A stretch of DNA of 64,000 nt from Coix lacryma-jobi var. lacryma-jobi (GCA_009763385.1 CM019831.1:116161432-116225431); one strand, 5' to 3'. Positions 1 through 9,261 are shown, numbered from the stretch's first letter. Notes: generated by a model from the sequence alone, not told the origin. Numbers and translations are program-made.

Positions 1-1
1 C

Positions 2-313
2 GCTGGCGCTGAAGCTGAGTGGCTTCGTGAACTTCTTATGGATTTACCGGTTATTGAAAAACCTATACTGGCTATTTCTATGAACTGTGACAACCAAACT
101 ATGGTAACAAATGTCAACAATTCTAAAGACAACATGAAGTCAACAAGGCATGTGGAAAGGCGTCTGAAGACTGTCAGAAAATTGAGAAACTCCGGAGTAA
201 TTTCTTTGGACTATGTCCATACATCTAAAAATCTGGCAGATCAGTTTACTATAGATCTGTCACGCAACGTGATAGAAGGTGCATCGAGGGAGTTGGGCTT
301 GAGACCCACTTGA
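2..313 (+). pseudogene. Copia polyprotein, RNase H C-terminal end (5' part outside window)
   Basis: This is the tail of a Ty1/Copia polyprotein. The frame is open from the first bases (an AEAEWLRELL start) and ends in a TGA at 311-313. The segment MNCDNQT holds the usual RNase H aspartate. RHVERRL followed by LADQFT and ending ELGLRPT is the standard end of plant Copia RNase H, which degrades the RNA template during reverse transcription in the particle. The visible part is uninterrupted, but the rest of pol lies left of the window, so intactness is unknown. A polypurine tract and LTR follow downstream, as expected. Family assignment is firm; lineage within Copia is not decided. Confidence 0.9.
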
Positions 314-867
314 AGTCACACCATAGTGGCAACTTGTTCTATGTGATCGGAGATCCCGTGAATTAGAATGGTGAAACAAGCTAGTGGTTGACTGAGGGAG
401 AAACCCCTTATTTAAAGTTTGAACTCATTGGAGATGCACCGTTTCTCCTATGCTGTATGGCAGGTTGGATAAGTCCTTAATGTGATTTGAGTGGCTTGTT
501 TAAGCAGGGATGTTGTCCTACAGAACATCCTCTAAAGGAACACACCTATACGAGCTCGACTGCTAGTCACAGTCTATGAGATGCGGGCAATCTCTAGATA
601 CTCGTGAAAGGCACAAGAAGTGTGACTTATATGCATCAAAACAAAGGGGATGCTTGTAGCAGCCTAGTACCATGATATGAACTTTGGTGAAGCTCATTTT
701 CACACAAAACTGACAATTCAAGGCATAGTCCATTGTTCAGTTGTGAGTGAGTGGAGCCTTTGTTCTAGACGGGTGTTCAACTTAACAGTCCCCGTTGAAA
801 CTCTGGTATATCAAAAGAACTATGGTTTTGAGATTATTTTCTATGAATGCTAGAGTTTGGTGGGGAT
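314..867 (+). other. Copia 3' untranslated internal region with polypurine tract
   Basis: No coding potential is visible. The segment ends in the purine-rich string GTTTGGTGGGGAT immediately before the TG of the LTR. That is where the plus-strand primer of a plus-oriented LTR element should lie. Confidence 0.7.
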
Positions 868-1824
868 TGTTGGTATATTATGGGTCAAGCCATATAATAT
901 ATTCAATAATTAATAAACTATGATTTATATTAAATAATATTCATTGGTTTATTACCATGATGATGGGCCACATGCATGCATGCGTTACCGTCGGTTGGTT
1001 TATCATGCATGCGTGCGTTATCGTCAGTTGGCTTGACCAATGAAGGTGGGCAAATGGGCAACGGAAGACACATTAGATATGCAATGAGTAATCAGTATTC
1101 CACTTTGCCAACTATGTGTCTTGAATATATGAGTTACAGAAGTTCTTTTTTATTTCCATTTATTAGTTGGCAAATGACAAAATGAATACGAGAGTTTCCA
1201 ACTCTAGCATTGATTGTTTTATCTACCTCCTGATCTTCGAGTGCCTGTTCACCATCACATCGGTGCAAGGATAAATTTCCAACCCTCACATCTGGCCTGG
1301 TGTCTGTTTTTGAACACACAACCAAAAAGTTCTTGCTGTCGCTAGCTTCCTCGTCCCATGACTTGCGCGCACAAGTCCTTGGGAGAGTAGGAGCCTCCGG
1401 AACGTACGTCGGCAACGAGTTCACCTGCTCGGGTGGAGATCGGCGATCACGTTTTTGGGGAGTGTCTATCGCCGACACGACTACTCGCTGGTGGTGATCT
1501 TCTTCTTCCCCAGCGACGAGGTCTTCACTGCGTTCTTTCTGCACAGCTTCGAGCGGGACGACTACATCAACAAAAGCACCATGTTGCTGTTGGGTGCTTC
1601 CGGCTCTGCCGCTGGGTATACGACTTTGCGACATCCTCTTTACTTTATGTTGAAAACCTTATTGGTTAGCACTACTTGGATAGCGATCATGATATATATG
1701 TGTGATAATTTACATGGTATTTCTCTGAATATTGCTATGAATATTTTCATGATAGTTTATTTGAACAAGCACATATATGATGTCATGATATAAACTAATC
1801 TTGAATTTGCCTAAATTTCTAACA
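868..1824 (+). mobile_element. 3' LTR of the Copia element
   Basis: The LTR starts TGTTGGTATATTATGG right after the polypurine tract and ends TTTCTAACA, giving TG...CA ends and about 957 bp. The end sequence and the internal stretch around 1380-1625 resemble LTRs of grass Copia elements, where TTTCTAACA is normally followed by the tRNA-Met primer site. Near 975-1035 a segment of about 43 bp with CATGCATGC and GTCGGTTGG is imperfectly duplicated. The flanking five bases on the right are CGTAC; the left target site is outside the window. The 166-codon minus-strand frame across the LTR is not considered a gene. Confidence 0.75.
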
Positions 1825-2153
1825 CGTACTAGGGAAGAATGGAATAATCCTCGAGCATCATATCTCTCGTGTAAAACAAAATTGATCGGCAGTGGGTCCA
1901 TTTAATTTATATGCCATGAGATGCAGAATAAAAAATAAACAGGTGTGGTTCAGGAAAAACAAAAGCAGGATTTCACTTTTTGTTCGACAGATGATTTACA
2001 GAGTGCCCGAGTGTAAATTTAAATTGAACTGGAATTATTTTGTCCGGTACCATTTTTTCTCAGGCTTGTTCAAATTGGATGAATCCCACCGAATTTCGGC
2101 CTATTTCAGTCAAATCCCAAAACGGTGGTCTCATTATTGGGACGATCGCTCAC
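1825..2153. other. Unassigned spacer between Copia LTR and CACTA-1
   Basis: No gene, repeat or MITE ends are recognised here. It is probably the older sequence into which the Copia and CACTA-1 elements inserted. Confidence 0.5.
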
Positions 2154-2199
2154 CACTACAAAAAAGAACTTGCGCAGCGTTGCCTAAAAGACCTCCGTG

Positions 2200-2460
2200 G
2201 CGGGCACTCTTTTTGCCCGCCACGGTTATTCGGTGGCCGACTTACAGCGGCCGGCCGCCGAAGCGCCCGCTGCGGTTAATAATTAACCGCAGCGGGCAAC
2301 GTAAGTAGCCCGCTGCGGTTAATCATCTTTAACCGCAGCGGGCTTCCTTATATGCCCGCTTCGGTTAATGATTAACCGCAGTGGGCAGGTAAAGACGCCC
2401 GCTGCGGTTAAAGATGATTAACCGCAGCGGACCCCTTACGTTGCCCGCTTCGGTTATTCC
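2200..2460 (+). repeat. CACTA-1 left subterminal repeats
   Basis: About ten copies in both orientations of a 13-15 bp unit (core AACCGCAGCGGGC and its complement GCCCGCTGCGGTT), many paired head to head around AAT or ATGATT spacers. In En/Spm elements such subterminal units are the binding sites of the accessory TNPA-type protein; that role is inferred here. Confidence 0.85.
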
Positions 2461-2464
2461 TGGC

Positions 2465-2472
2465 TATTTAAG
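2465..2472 (+). promoter_or_regulatory. Putative TATA box of CACTA-1 transposase
   Basis: TATTTAAG lies directly after the last left subterminal repeat and about 400 bp before the transposase start codon. A leader intron (2616-2853) lies between. Position and sequence fit a core promoter; there is no direct evidence of use. Confidence 0.45.
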
Positions 2473-2615
2473 CCGCCGCCGCTAGCAGAAAGGAACCCGA
2501 TCATCTTCTTCCTCTAGACCAAAAACAGGGGAAGAAGTTTTGCTGAATTTTTATCTCAAATAACTTATTTTTGAGGTTTTTTTGTTTGATTTGGAGGAGA
2601 AGTACTCCACAAGAG

Positions 2616-2853
2616 GTACCTAGATGATCTCCACCCTCTTTCCCCTCTCTTTTTCTCTCTTTTTAGCCCCTTTTAGATCTAGTTTCACGTAGGAGAGAGA
2701 AAACTGGTATTTGTTTCTCTAAGTTCATCATGGATGCATTAATTTTATTTGTCATCGTTATTTCTGTCCCTAAATTTAACATAAATATAATAACATATTA
2801 TTTTTTTCTAATTCATCTTTTTTTGTGATTCATGATGTGTGTAATTAATTAAG
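2616..2853 (+). other. Leader intron of CACTA-1 transposase gene
   Basis: AAGAG precedes GTACCTAG at 2616, and TTAATTAAG at 2853 precedes GATCAC, 16 bp before the start codon. CACTA-3 has the same arrangement (53634-53931, donor AAG/GTACCTAA, acceptor GTGTGTAG/GATTAT), which supports a conserved 5'-UTR intron. Confidence 0.5.
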
Positions 2854-2869
2854 GATCACATGTACTACG

Positions 2870-3062
2870 ATGGACCGGTCGGAATGGATGTATAAGATCA
2901 ATAGAGTACTTGATGTGCGGTATCTCGTTGAAGTGAGAAAGTTTATTGCCGCTGCGAAAGCTGACCATGAGAGATCGAACCAGATGACAATCATATGTCC
3001 ATGTCATCACTGCAAGAATTTGTCCGCCTTCAAAGACGAAGGCACAATGCAATTTCAAGAAG
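2870..3062 (+). pseudogene. CACTA-1 transposase N-terminus (transposase-associated domain)
   Basis: The product begins MDRSEWMYKINRV and continues RYLVEVRKFIAAAKADHERS and CPCHHCKNLSAF. This is the zinc-binding-like Transpos_assoc domain found at the start of plant TNP2-type CACTA transposases. After about residue 62 the family's expected continuation is missing: the sequence jumps at 3050-3065 into a piece from near the end of the catalytic Transposase_21 domain, in a different frame. The ORF therefore runs about 30 more meaningless codons to 3154. The start codon is the first ATG after the leader intron acceptor. The piece cannot encode a working transposase. Confidence 0.85.
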
Positions 3063-4700
3063 AGGTCGATTTTCTTCGAGTACCTGTCATATTGGAAGAC
3101 ACTGAAAACACCCCATGCCATCGACTGTATGCATCTCGAGAAGAACGTCTTTGATAGCACGATCGGTGTCCTACTGGACATCCCAGGAAAGACGAAGGAT
3201 GGTCTGAAGTCACGGACGGATCTTCTCAACCAGGGCATCAGGCAGGACCTTCACCCTGGGTCACCTCATAATGGTAAAGTCGATCTTCCAGGTGCGGCCT
3301 ACAACCTAAGGCATGGCGAGAAGACTGCTATGCTCAAGCTTCTTAGGGGTATCAAGGTGCCGACCGGTTTCTCTTCCAACATTAAGAGCCTCGTCTCCTT
3401 GAAAGACCTCACATTGACCGGCTACAACGCACATGACTGCCACATCATGTTGACAGTGTTCCTTCCAATTGTGATAAGGGTTATCGGTCCAGAGTACGTG
3501 AAGATGGTGGTCACTCGGATATCATACTTCTTTAACCGCATCACGCAGAAGGTCATCGGTAAGGCTGACCTCCCTGCCCTGAAGGACTTCATCGCGGAGA
3601 CCCTTTGCCAGCTTGAGATGTGCTTTCCCCCATCATATTTTGATATTATGGTACACCTGATGATGCACATGGTGGATCAGATCAAGCAACTAGGCCCCGT
3701 GTACCTGCACGAGATGTGGACGTATGAGCAGTTCATGTCCACCCTCAACAGATATGTTCATAACCGTGCTCACCCGGAGGGCTCTATGATCGAGGCGTAC
3801 ACAACCGAAGAGGCAGTGAACTGGTGTATGAGGTACATAAAAGATGGGAGGGCGATTGGGTTGCCTGTCTATGAGCAGGAGGGCAGAACCGCGGGCATGG
3901 GGTGCACAGGCCGAAAAGTTCGCACGGATATACCATACAAGGAGATTGAACAAGCTCATTACAACATCCTTCATCAGTTGGTGAGCATGGAGAAATATGT
4001 CAAGAGACACATAGAAGAGATCCGCGCCGCTAATGACGGACAACGCACAGAGGCATGGGTCCAGAATGAGCACAGGAACAGTTTCATAGATTGGCTCAAA
4101 GAGCAACACGTACCCCTAGAAAGATGCCCTGATGATGAAGATACGGAGACCGTGCAGAAGCTTCTGCAAGGCCCGTCAAGCCAAATCACGACGTGGCAAG
4201 GGTACGATGTGAAGTGGTACTGGTTCCACACGAAAGAGAAGGACAAGAAGAGCGCGACACAAAACTGCGGTGTTCGATATGAGGGCGTCGACGAGGCCAC
4301 AAACACGAGGACGCAATACTATGGCCAGATCGAAGAAATATGGGAACTTAACTATGGCAAGGACGTATGCGTATCCGTCTTCTGGTGCCACTGGGTAAAC
4401 CCGAAAGCCATTGCGGTCGACAGTTTCGGGCTAACCACCATGAACCTCAAAAGTATCGGGTACAAATATGACCAATGGGTACTTGCAACCAATGTCGCGC
4501 AAGTGGCCTACTATATCTATCCGGAGTACCCAAAGAGGCATGTGGTCGTGTCAGGAAAGCAGCGGATTGTTGGAGCTAATGATGGGGTCCAATGCCCAAA
4601 ACAATACAACAACTATGCAGAGCTCCAACTTTTTACCGATTTTGCAAAGAACATCAAGGCCATCGAGGACCGTTGCAACAAGAGCGGTATCAAGCCCTGA
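3063..4700 (+). pseudogene. CACTA-1 TNP2-type transposase, C-terminal half
   Basis: An uninterrupted frame enters through SYWKTLKTPHAIDC (end of Transposase_21) at about 3085, passes MHLEKNVFDSTIGVLLDIP, and runs about 520 codons to TGA at 4698-4700. The region around residues 95-245 of the 523-codon ORF matches the DUF4218 region (HDCHIMLTVFLPI, FPPSYFDIMVHLMMHMV, WMYPFER-like motif replaced by WTYEQFMSTL). Residues about 370-440 match DUF4216 (CGVRYEGVD, YYGQIEEIWEL). These domains follow the DDE-like core in complete transposases. The upstream core is deleted, so this is a 3' remnant of a cut-and-paste enzyme. Its frame is still clean, suggesting the internal deletion is fairly recent or the remnant was selected. 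Confidence 0.88.
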
Positions 4701-4967
4701 TCCCGCCCCGATGGTGAGAAACGGTCCGTAAAAGCGCCAGTACCAAAATAAGATGTATATTCATATATATATATATAACTATATATATATATGCCACACG
4801 TTTTGTAATGAAGTAGTGGAAAGTTATGTAATAGTATTTGAGACAAGTTTTGTAATAGATTATTATTAATACGTTAATATTATTAATAACAAATCTCAAT
4901 TTGTTAATGACTTATTAATAAGTTAATATTATTAATAACAAATTTTGTAATATTATCTTTGTCATAT
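4701..4967. other. AT-rich 3' region of CACTA-1
   Basis: Contains a TA microsatellite (about 4765-4795) and two near copies of a TTAATATTATTAATAACAAA unit around 4871 and 4925. No coding potential. Confidence 0.6.
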
Positions 4968-5095
4968 CTGCAGCGGGCATCCTAAAGTGCCTGCTGCGGT
5001 TATTCGTTTTAACCGCAGCGGGCAACATAAGAAGCCCATTGCGGTAAATATTAACCGCAACGGGCTCGTTATGTTGCACGCTGCGGTTATTCCCT
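4968..5095 (+). repeat. CACTA-1 right subterminal repeats
   Basis: Six to seven diverged copies of the same GCAGCGGGC / GCCTGCTGCGGTT units as at 2200-2460, in both orientations. They are followed at about 5096 by CCTGCATATATAAGCC, the same order (last repeat, TATTCC, TATA, AAGCC) seen at the left end. The block may be a truncated left end of a second related element rather than the true right end. Confidence 0.75.
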
Positions 5096-5100
5096 GCATA

Positions 5101-5370
5101 TATAAGCCACAATACCGAAGGGCACTTTAGTCCTTCGCGCGTCGGCATTTCACCCCAAAGGGCTGTCGCATTTCACCACTGCTGCGATGGGAGCCGGGGA
5201 GAAGCGTCGTGCGGAGTTCGCGATGGCAGCCGAGGGAAAAGAAGAGCGGGGCGATTACGATAGCCGGGCGGTCCGATTTCTTTTGCGGTGACGATAACAT
5301 TCGGGTCTTTTTAGGTATAAGATTGGGCAGTTGCAACATATGACCATGTTTATAGTAATGGTGAATCCAC
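5101..5370. other. Unassigned spacer
   Basis: GC-rich 270 bp with a short open stretch from ATG 5187 to TGA about 5291 (34 codons). I see no family resemblance and no element ends. Confidence 0.4.
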
Positions 5371-6190
5371 TACAGAGAACACACTTTTGATCTGCATCGG
5401 GTTTGAGCTTTAGGGACTATTTGGGACTGTTTCGCTCCATGTTTTCTTACTCCTCTCTACGTTTTTTAGCCAAACAATTTTAGCTCGATGCACGTTATTC
5501 GAGAAAAAAGTTTAGAGTTGTGAAAACACCTAAAGAGGTGCTCCATAAACTCCAGTTTTTTTATGAAGCTGTTCCATGGTGGAATTTGTGGAGTAGAGTT
5601 CGTGGATCGAGCAGTCCCAAACATGTCCTTAGTCCCGGTATTTTTTGTGTTCGAGACAAAAGGAAGCTTTAGTCCCGGTTCTAGATACAAACTGGGACTA
5701 AAGTCCTCTGCCCAACAGTTACTGGCATGTGTTGTTGCAGCAGAGGACTTTTAGTCCCGGACCAGGTTAACAACCGAGACTAAAAGTCAGTTTTTAGTCT
5801 CGGTTGGTGCCCCAACCCAGACTAAAGAGCCTTGACCCTTTATCCCGGTTGATAACACCAACACGAACTAAAGGGTGACCTTTTAGTCCCGGTATTTTCT
5901 GTGTTCGAGATAAAAAGAGGCTTTAGTCCTGATTCTAGATACAACGGCTATTAGCATGTGCTGTTGTAGCAGGGGACTTTTCGTCCCGACCCGGGTTACC
6001 AACCGAGACTAAAAGACATGTTTTAGTCCCGGTTGGTGCCCCTAATCCGGGCTAAAGAGCCTTGACACTTCAGTCCTAGTTGATAACACCAACCCGAACT
6101 AAAGGGTGACCTTTTATTTTAGTCTCGGTTGATGTTACTAACTGGGACGACTAAAGGTCTCTCGCCAGGGACTAAAGGTCCCTCACAAGT
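5371..6190 (+). mobile_element. CACTA-like terminus with TTTAGTCCCGG subterminal repeats
   Basis: CACTACAGAGAACACAC at 5371 resembles a CACTA end and is followed by at least ten diverged copies of TTTAGTCCCGGTT or its complement AACCGGGACTAAA, often as head-to-head pairs separated by GGT(AACA)CC. This unit is a familiar subterminal repeat of grass CACTA elements. The cluster is interrupted by a Tourist MITE (5413-5628). No right terminus is identified. The transposase-like remains at 7528-9110 may belong to it or to the different TTTGCCGAGTG family at 9470-9850. Confidence 0.6.
5413..5628. mobile_element. Tourist-like MITE (PIF/Harbinger type)
   Basis: A 216-bp segment begins GGGACTATTTGGGACTG and ends CAGTCCCAAACATGTCC, an imperfect terminal inverted repeat. 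It is flanked by TTA on both sides (5410-5412 and 5629-5631), the classic Harbinger/Tourist target duplication. No coding capacity. Removing it restores one more TTTAGTCCCGG unit of the surrounding repeat cluster. Confidence 0.85.
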
Positions 6191-6227
6191 GAATTCAAAA
6201 GAAGAAGATCTAGAACTGTGTCACATG

Positions 6228-6575
6228 TGTTGTGTAGCTGAGTTAGTAAGTACTCTCTCCATATTGAAAAAGCTGACGTTTCAGACAGCGACACGGTCTC
6301 CAAAACATCACTTTGACCACTTGTTTCTTTAAAAATATTTATTGAAAAGTGGTATATGTATATTTTTATGAAAGTACTTTTCAAGACAAATTTATTTATA
6401 TGATTTTTACATCTCTAGACTTAATAATTTAAAAGTTATTTATGATTTATATTCCCAATGTTTGACCCAAACCTTGTCCAAAACGTCAGCCTTTTCAATA
6501 TGGAGGGAGTAATAAGTTACGTGTCAGGTGAGAGATCCTGGGTTCAAATCTCACATGTAGAGATGTACTGGTTTG
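6228..6575 (+). other. tRNA-like sequence split by the Stowaway MITE
   Basis: TAGCTGAGTTAG (6235-6246) fits a pol III A box and GGTTCAAATC (6541-6550) fits a B box. With the MITE and one TA removed the boxes start about 47 bp apart, close to tRNA spacing. A four-of-five-pair T stem surrounds the B box, but the acceptor stem hardly pairs. It could be a decayed tRNA, a SINE head, or a tRNA-like stretch carried by a CACTA element. Confidence 0.4.
6253..6509. mobile_element. Stowaway-like MITE (Tc1/mariner type)
   Basis: The 257-bp element starts CTCTCTCCATATTGAAAAAG and ends TTTTCAATATGGAGGGAG, inverted repeats of about 30 bp including the GACGTTT / AAACGTC part. It is flanked by TA at 6251-6252 and 6510-6511. 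The CTCCCTCC end and TA duplication are diagnostic of Stowaway elements. Confidence 0.92.
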
Positions 6576-7008
6576 TGAGCATCGGATGTGACAACATGCT
6601 CGAAACTTTCTCCAATTTTTACCACAACATAGGCATACGATATCACGACATCTCGATGAGTTTCATAATTTTCAGAATTCGTTTGCATTTTTTTGAATTA
6701 AAAAAACACCCAAACATAAGTTGGTGGTGTTGCCCCGTGAGCACGTTGATCGAAATTTCACGTTAGTTCCTGGATTTGGCCTAGCCATACACTCAAGAAC
6801 AACAATAACATTTTTTGAATCATTGAAATCCATTATTCGATGCACTCGTAGTTCAAACTTACATTTTCCAAAAAAATCAACAAAATGATTAAGAAATATA
6901 CCAAAAAGATTTTAAAATGTGCCAAATTTGAACATGTTGATTTCACAAAAAAAATTGGTGGCTAAACTCAAAAAAAAACTTTGTCGAGTAATATTGTTAG
7001 TACTAACT
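6576..7008. other. Unassigned AT-rich spacer
   Basis: Several A and T runs; no ORF with family resemblance and no element ends recognised. Confidence 0.4.
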
Positions 7009-7126
7009 AGTGATAGTAGTAGTGTTAGACTGTTAGTGTTAGTAGTAGTAGTTAGTAGTGTTAGTGTTAGTAGTAGTTAGTAGTAGTGTTAGTGTTAGTA
7101 GCAGTAGTGTTACTGTTAGTTAGTAG
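7009..7126 (+). repeat. TAG / TTAGTG simple-sequence array
   Basis: About 118 bp made of interspersed TAG triplets and GTTAGT hexamers (for example AGTAGTAGTTAGTAGTG), interrupted by a few substitutions. A degenerate microsatellite. Confidence 0.9.
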
Positions 7127-7154
7127 ATCTCGTCACCCAGTTAGGCATCTCCCG

Positions 7155-7192
7155 TTCGAAAGAGATACGATTCCAATCGTATCTCTTTCGAA
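7155..7192. repeat. Perfect 18-bp inverted repeat with 2-bp spacer
   Basis: TTCGAAAGAGATACGATT at 7155-7172 and its exact complement at 7175-7192 are separated only by CC. It lies in the leader of the CACTA-2 transposase remnant. Confidence 0.95.
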
Positions 7193-7527
7193 TTGTTCAT
7201 GTTTTTGGACAGCCCACAAATGCGTAGATGAGTTAGTTTCCATTATCTGCTCCTGTCCGAGTCAGAGTTTCGGCACCACCTCTCTGTTGTTCTCCGGATA
7301 TACACTCTCCCTGCTGGGATGTTTATCGAGAGAACAGCGAGGAGGTGCTGCCAAAATTCTATCTCAGATAGGAGTAGAGCATGTAAACTAACCCATCTAC
7401 GAATCCTCGGGTGGAATTAGGACGTATCTTTCACCTATTAGATAGTAGGAACGCCGTGTAAATGCAATTGCTGGTTTTATTACTCACTTACATATGTATA
7501 TGCCAGAGGATGTAAAACTGTGACTGG
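7193..7527 (+). other. Leader region of CACTA-2 transposase
   Basis: Non-coding sequence directly upstream of the start codon at 7528. It includes a GAGAGAACAGCGAGGAGGTG segment with the look of a conserved transposon 5' region. Assignment is by position and familiarity only. Confidence 0.4.
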
Positions 7528-7895
7528 ATGTACACGGGTCACGCAAGTAAGTGCACAGAATGGGTTATTAAGACCAATGCTTTCTTAGAGCATGCATTTG
7601 GTGCAGCTGCTAAAGAGCTGAGTCGGATGTCGTGTCCCTGCAGCAAATGTGGGAACAAGAAAACAAAATATAGAAAGAGCATGGGGGAAGATCTTTACAA
7701 GTACGGATTCGTTCATTGAAAACTATACTTGCTGGGTCCACCATGGTGAAGTCGATCGTCTTAGAGAGGAGGTGGGGAGATGTCGGGGTAGTAGACATGA
7801 TGGTAGACTTTCAGGAGGCACAACTCGGTGAAGGATTGGAGGAGGAACCAGAGGAAACCGCAACGGTGTTCTACGACATGTTGTCTTCGGCACGG
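7528..7895 (+). pseudogene. CACTA-2 transposase N-terminus (transposase-associated domain)
   Basis: The product starts MYTGHASKCTEWV and passes FLEHAFGAAAKELSRMSCPC and CSKCGNKK to YKYGFVH. This is the MYTGHA class of the Transpos_assoc domain, distinct from the RSEWMY class of CACTA-1 and CACTA-3. The frame stops at 7719, but homology continues in neighbouring frames: a HGE-like stretch near 7740, then LGEGLEEEPEETATVFYDML (about 7827-7885). At least one or two frameshifts are therefore present. Homology breaks at about 7895, where an inverted fragment of the same type of gene begins. Confidence 0.78.
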
Positions 7896-8040
7896 CGAGG
7901 AAGGTACTGTAGGACCATCTCAGGGATATTAAGTTGTTCCTTCTCGCCATCATCATGGTCTACCTCCACATACCTAGAGACTTTGCACTTTGGACAGTGC
8001 ATTGCTTTCTCGTGATCTTTCCTTAATAGAATGCGCCTTT
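7896..8040 (-). pseudogene. Inverted fragment of CACTA transposase (Transposase_21 region)
   Basis: Read on the minus strand this gives ILLRKDHEKAMHCPKCKVSR then YVEVDHDDGEKEQLNIPEMV and LQYLP, which is characteristic of the CPKC region at the start of the catalytic Transposase_21 domain. It lies antisense to the N-terminal fragment just upstream and replaces the expected downstream coding sequence. The fragment is about 45-50 codons and cannot function. Confidence 0.75.
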
Positions 8041-8079
8041 TTGCTAGAAGACAGAGGGAGAAGATAGAGGGAAGCAGCA

Positions 8080-9110
8080 TGGTCGGTACTGGATGGCCAA
8101 CAACGCAGTCGACTCGGCCTCTGTTCCCAATCTCATCGAGATTCGATCAAGGAGCATGAGCTCCTCCGTCCCCATACGACCTCGGCAGCCGAGCTCACAA
8201 CAGATGATGGCGCAACTTCAGGTGAGTACTGTTCTATTCGACGTTCATTGCTTTTACACATATACCTTGTCTTTGCATTGTTTCAACCTTGCGGAAGGAA
8301 TATTGCAGGCCCAGGCAGAGCAGGTGTAGAGGTTGTAGGCCCAACAGGAGGCCCAGGTGGAGGCCCATCGCTGCGAGTTATAGGTTGTCCAAGAGCGGGA
8401 GGCGCAGAGGACACATGACATAACTCACTTCTTTGGGAACCTGAACATCCTGGGTATTATCGTGCCTCCCTCGCTGCTCACTCCTTTTGTGCCTCCTGAT
8501 ACTCCGACAGGGACTCCGGTGAGTATATATGGTTGTTTATTGCTTTAACTTCTACGACCTTGTCCTCTAGGTACTAACGAATTCTCTTCTCCTTTGTGCA
8601 CCGACAGTCGGAGGGTTCGACACTGACTCCTCAAGGTGGCCCTTCGCCAGAATCCGGGTGGATGGCCCGTTGGTGGCCCTCCTCCGCACTACGGGTGGCC
8701 AGGTCGCCTTCCTTCGCAGTCCGGGTACTCCGGGTGGCACTACAAAAAATGAGGCCTTCTACGATGATTAGAGGGTTTTATGTTGTCGTAAACCATCACT
8801 AAGGACCTTCTGTGACAATTACAAACTATTTATGACAATTTGTGATTTACGACAACTGTAATTGTCACAAAAATTGTCATAGATCAAAAATTGTCATAAA
8901 AAATGTCATAGAAGGTCCTTAGTGACAGGCCTTCTATGACAACAGAAAACCCTCTTATCGTCGTAGAAGGTCTTATTTTTTGTAGTGTGGCCAGCTGGCC
9001 CTCCGCCGCCCGCGTGGCAAGGCTGGCAAGGTGGTCCTCCGTCCAGGTCGCACGGTTGACAACCTGCAAGGTGGTAGTTCTTCACACTCTGAGGGCGAAG
9101 GTGAGCAGTG
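8080..9110 (+). pseudogene. CACTA-2 second gene (TNPA-like) 3' exons, decayed
   Basis: Sequence in the position of the second CACTA gene shows two good introns: 8222-8308 (CAG/GTGAGT to TTGCAG) and 8519-8607 (CCG/GTGAGT to GACAG). The flanking exon-like pieces are glutamine- and alanine-rich (QEAQVEAHR-type) and then proline/glycine/tryptophan-rich. Stop codons (around 8326-8340) interrupt the reading frame, and a mini-CACTA (8738-8987) sits in the last exon, after which the proline/glycine-rich piece resumes. TNPA-type proteins bind subterminal repeats during En/Spm transposition. Family assignment rests on position, intron style and composition. Confidence 0.5.
8738..8987. mobile_element. 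Mini-CACTA foldback element, 250 bp
   Basis: The element begins CACTACAAAAAATGAGG and ends CTTATTTTTTGTAGTG, with long terminal inverted repeats covering most of its length (CTTCTACGATGAT, GAGGGTTTT, CTAAGGACCTTCT and others mirrored). It is flanked by TGG on both sides (8735-8737, 8988-8990), the 3-bp duplication expected for CACTA. It has no coding capacity and is complete. Confidence 0.93.
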
Positions 9111-9261
9111 ATGGGTTTCATATGTGTTGGACTTGAACTTGTGATGATGGATTGACGCACTTGTGATGGATGGACGAACTATGGATAGATGAACTTGTGG
9201 ATGGATGAACTTATAATGGATTTATATTGTATTTTGTGTGGATTATGGATATTTATGTGTT

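Larger units (their letters stand above)
2154..5100 (+). mobile_element. CACTA-1: En/Spm-type DNA transposon, internally deleted
   Basis: The left end is CACTACAAAAAAGAAC at 2154, the diagnostic CACTA terminus. Dense subterminal repeats, a TATA-like box, a leader intron, the N-terminal transposase-associated domain, the C-terminal half of the transposase, and a second cluster of subterminal repeats (4968-5095) follow. No matching GTAGTG terminus is found after the right cluster, so the 3' end looks lost. Most of the catalytic region of the transposase is deleted, so the copy could move only with a helper, if at all. Confidence 0.85.

Noticed and set aside
1134..1634. 166-codon minus-strand ORF
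   Set aside because: Lies wholly inside the Copia LTR, antisense to it; no domain and no sign of selection.
3422..4391. Minus-strand ORFs of 71-139 codons
   Set aside because: Shadows of the CACTA-1 transposase C-terminal frame.
4808..4822. GTAGTG string as the CACTA-1 right terminus
   Set aside because: Lacks the preceding T-run/complement of the left end, and subterminal repeats continue beyond it to 5095.
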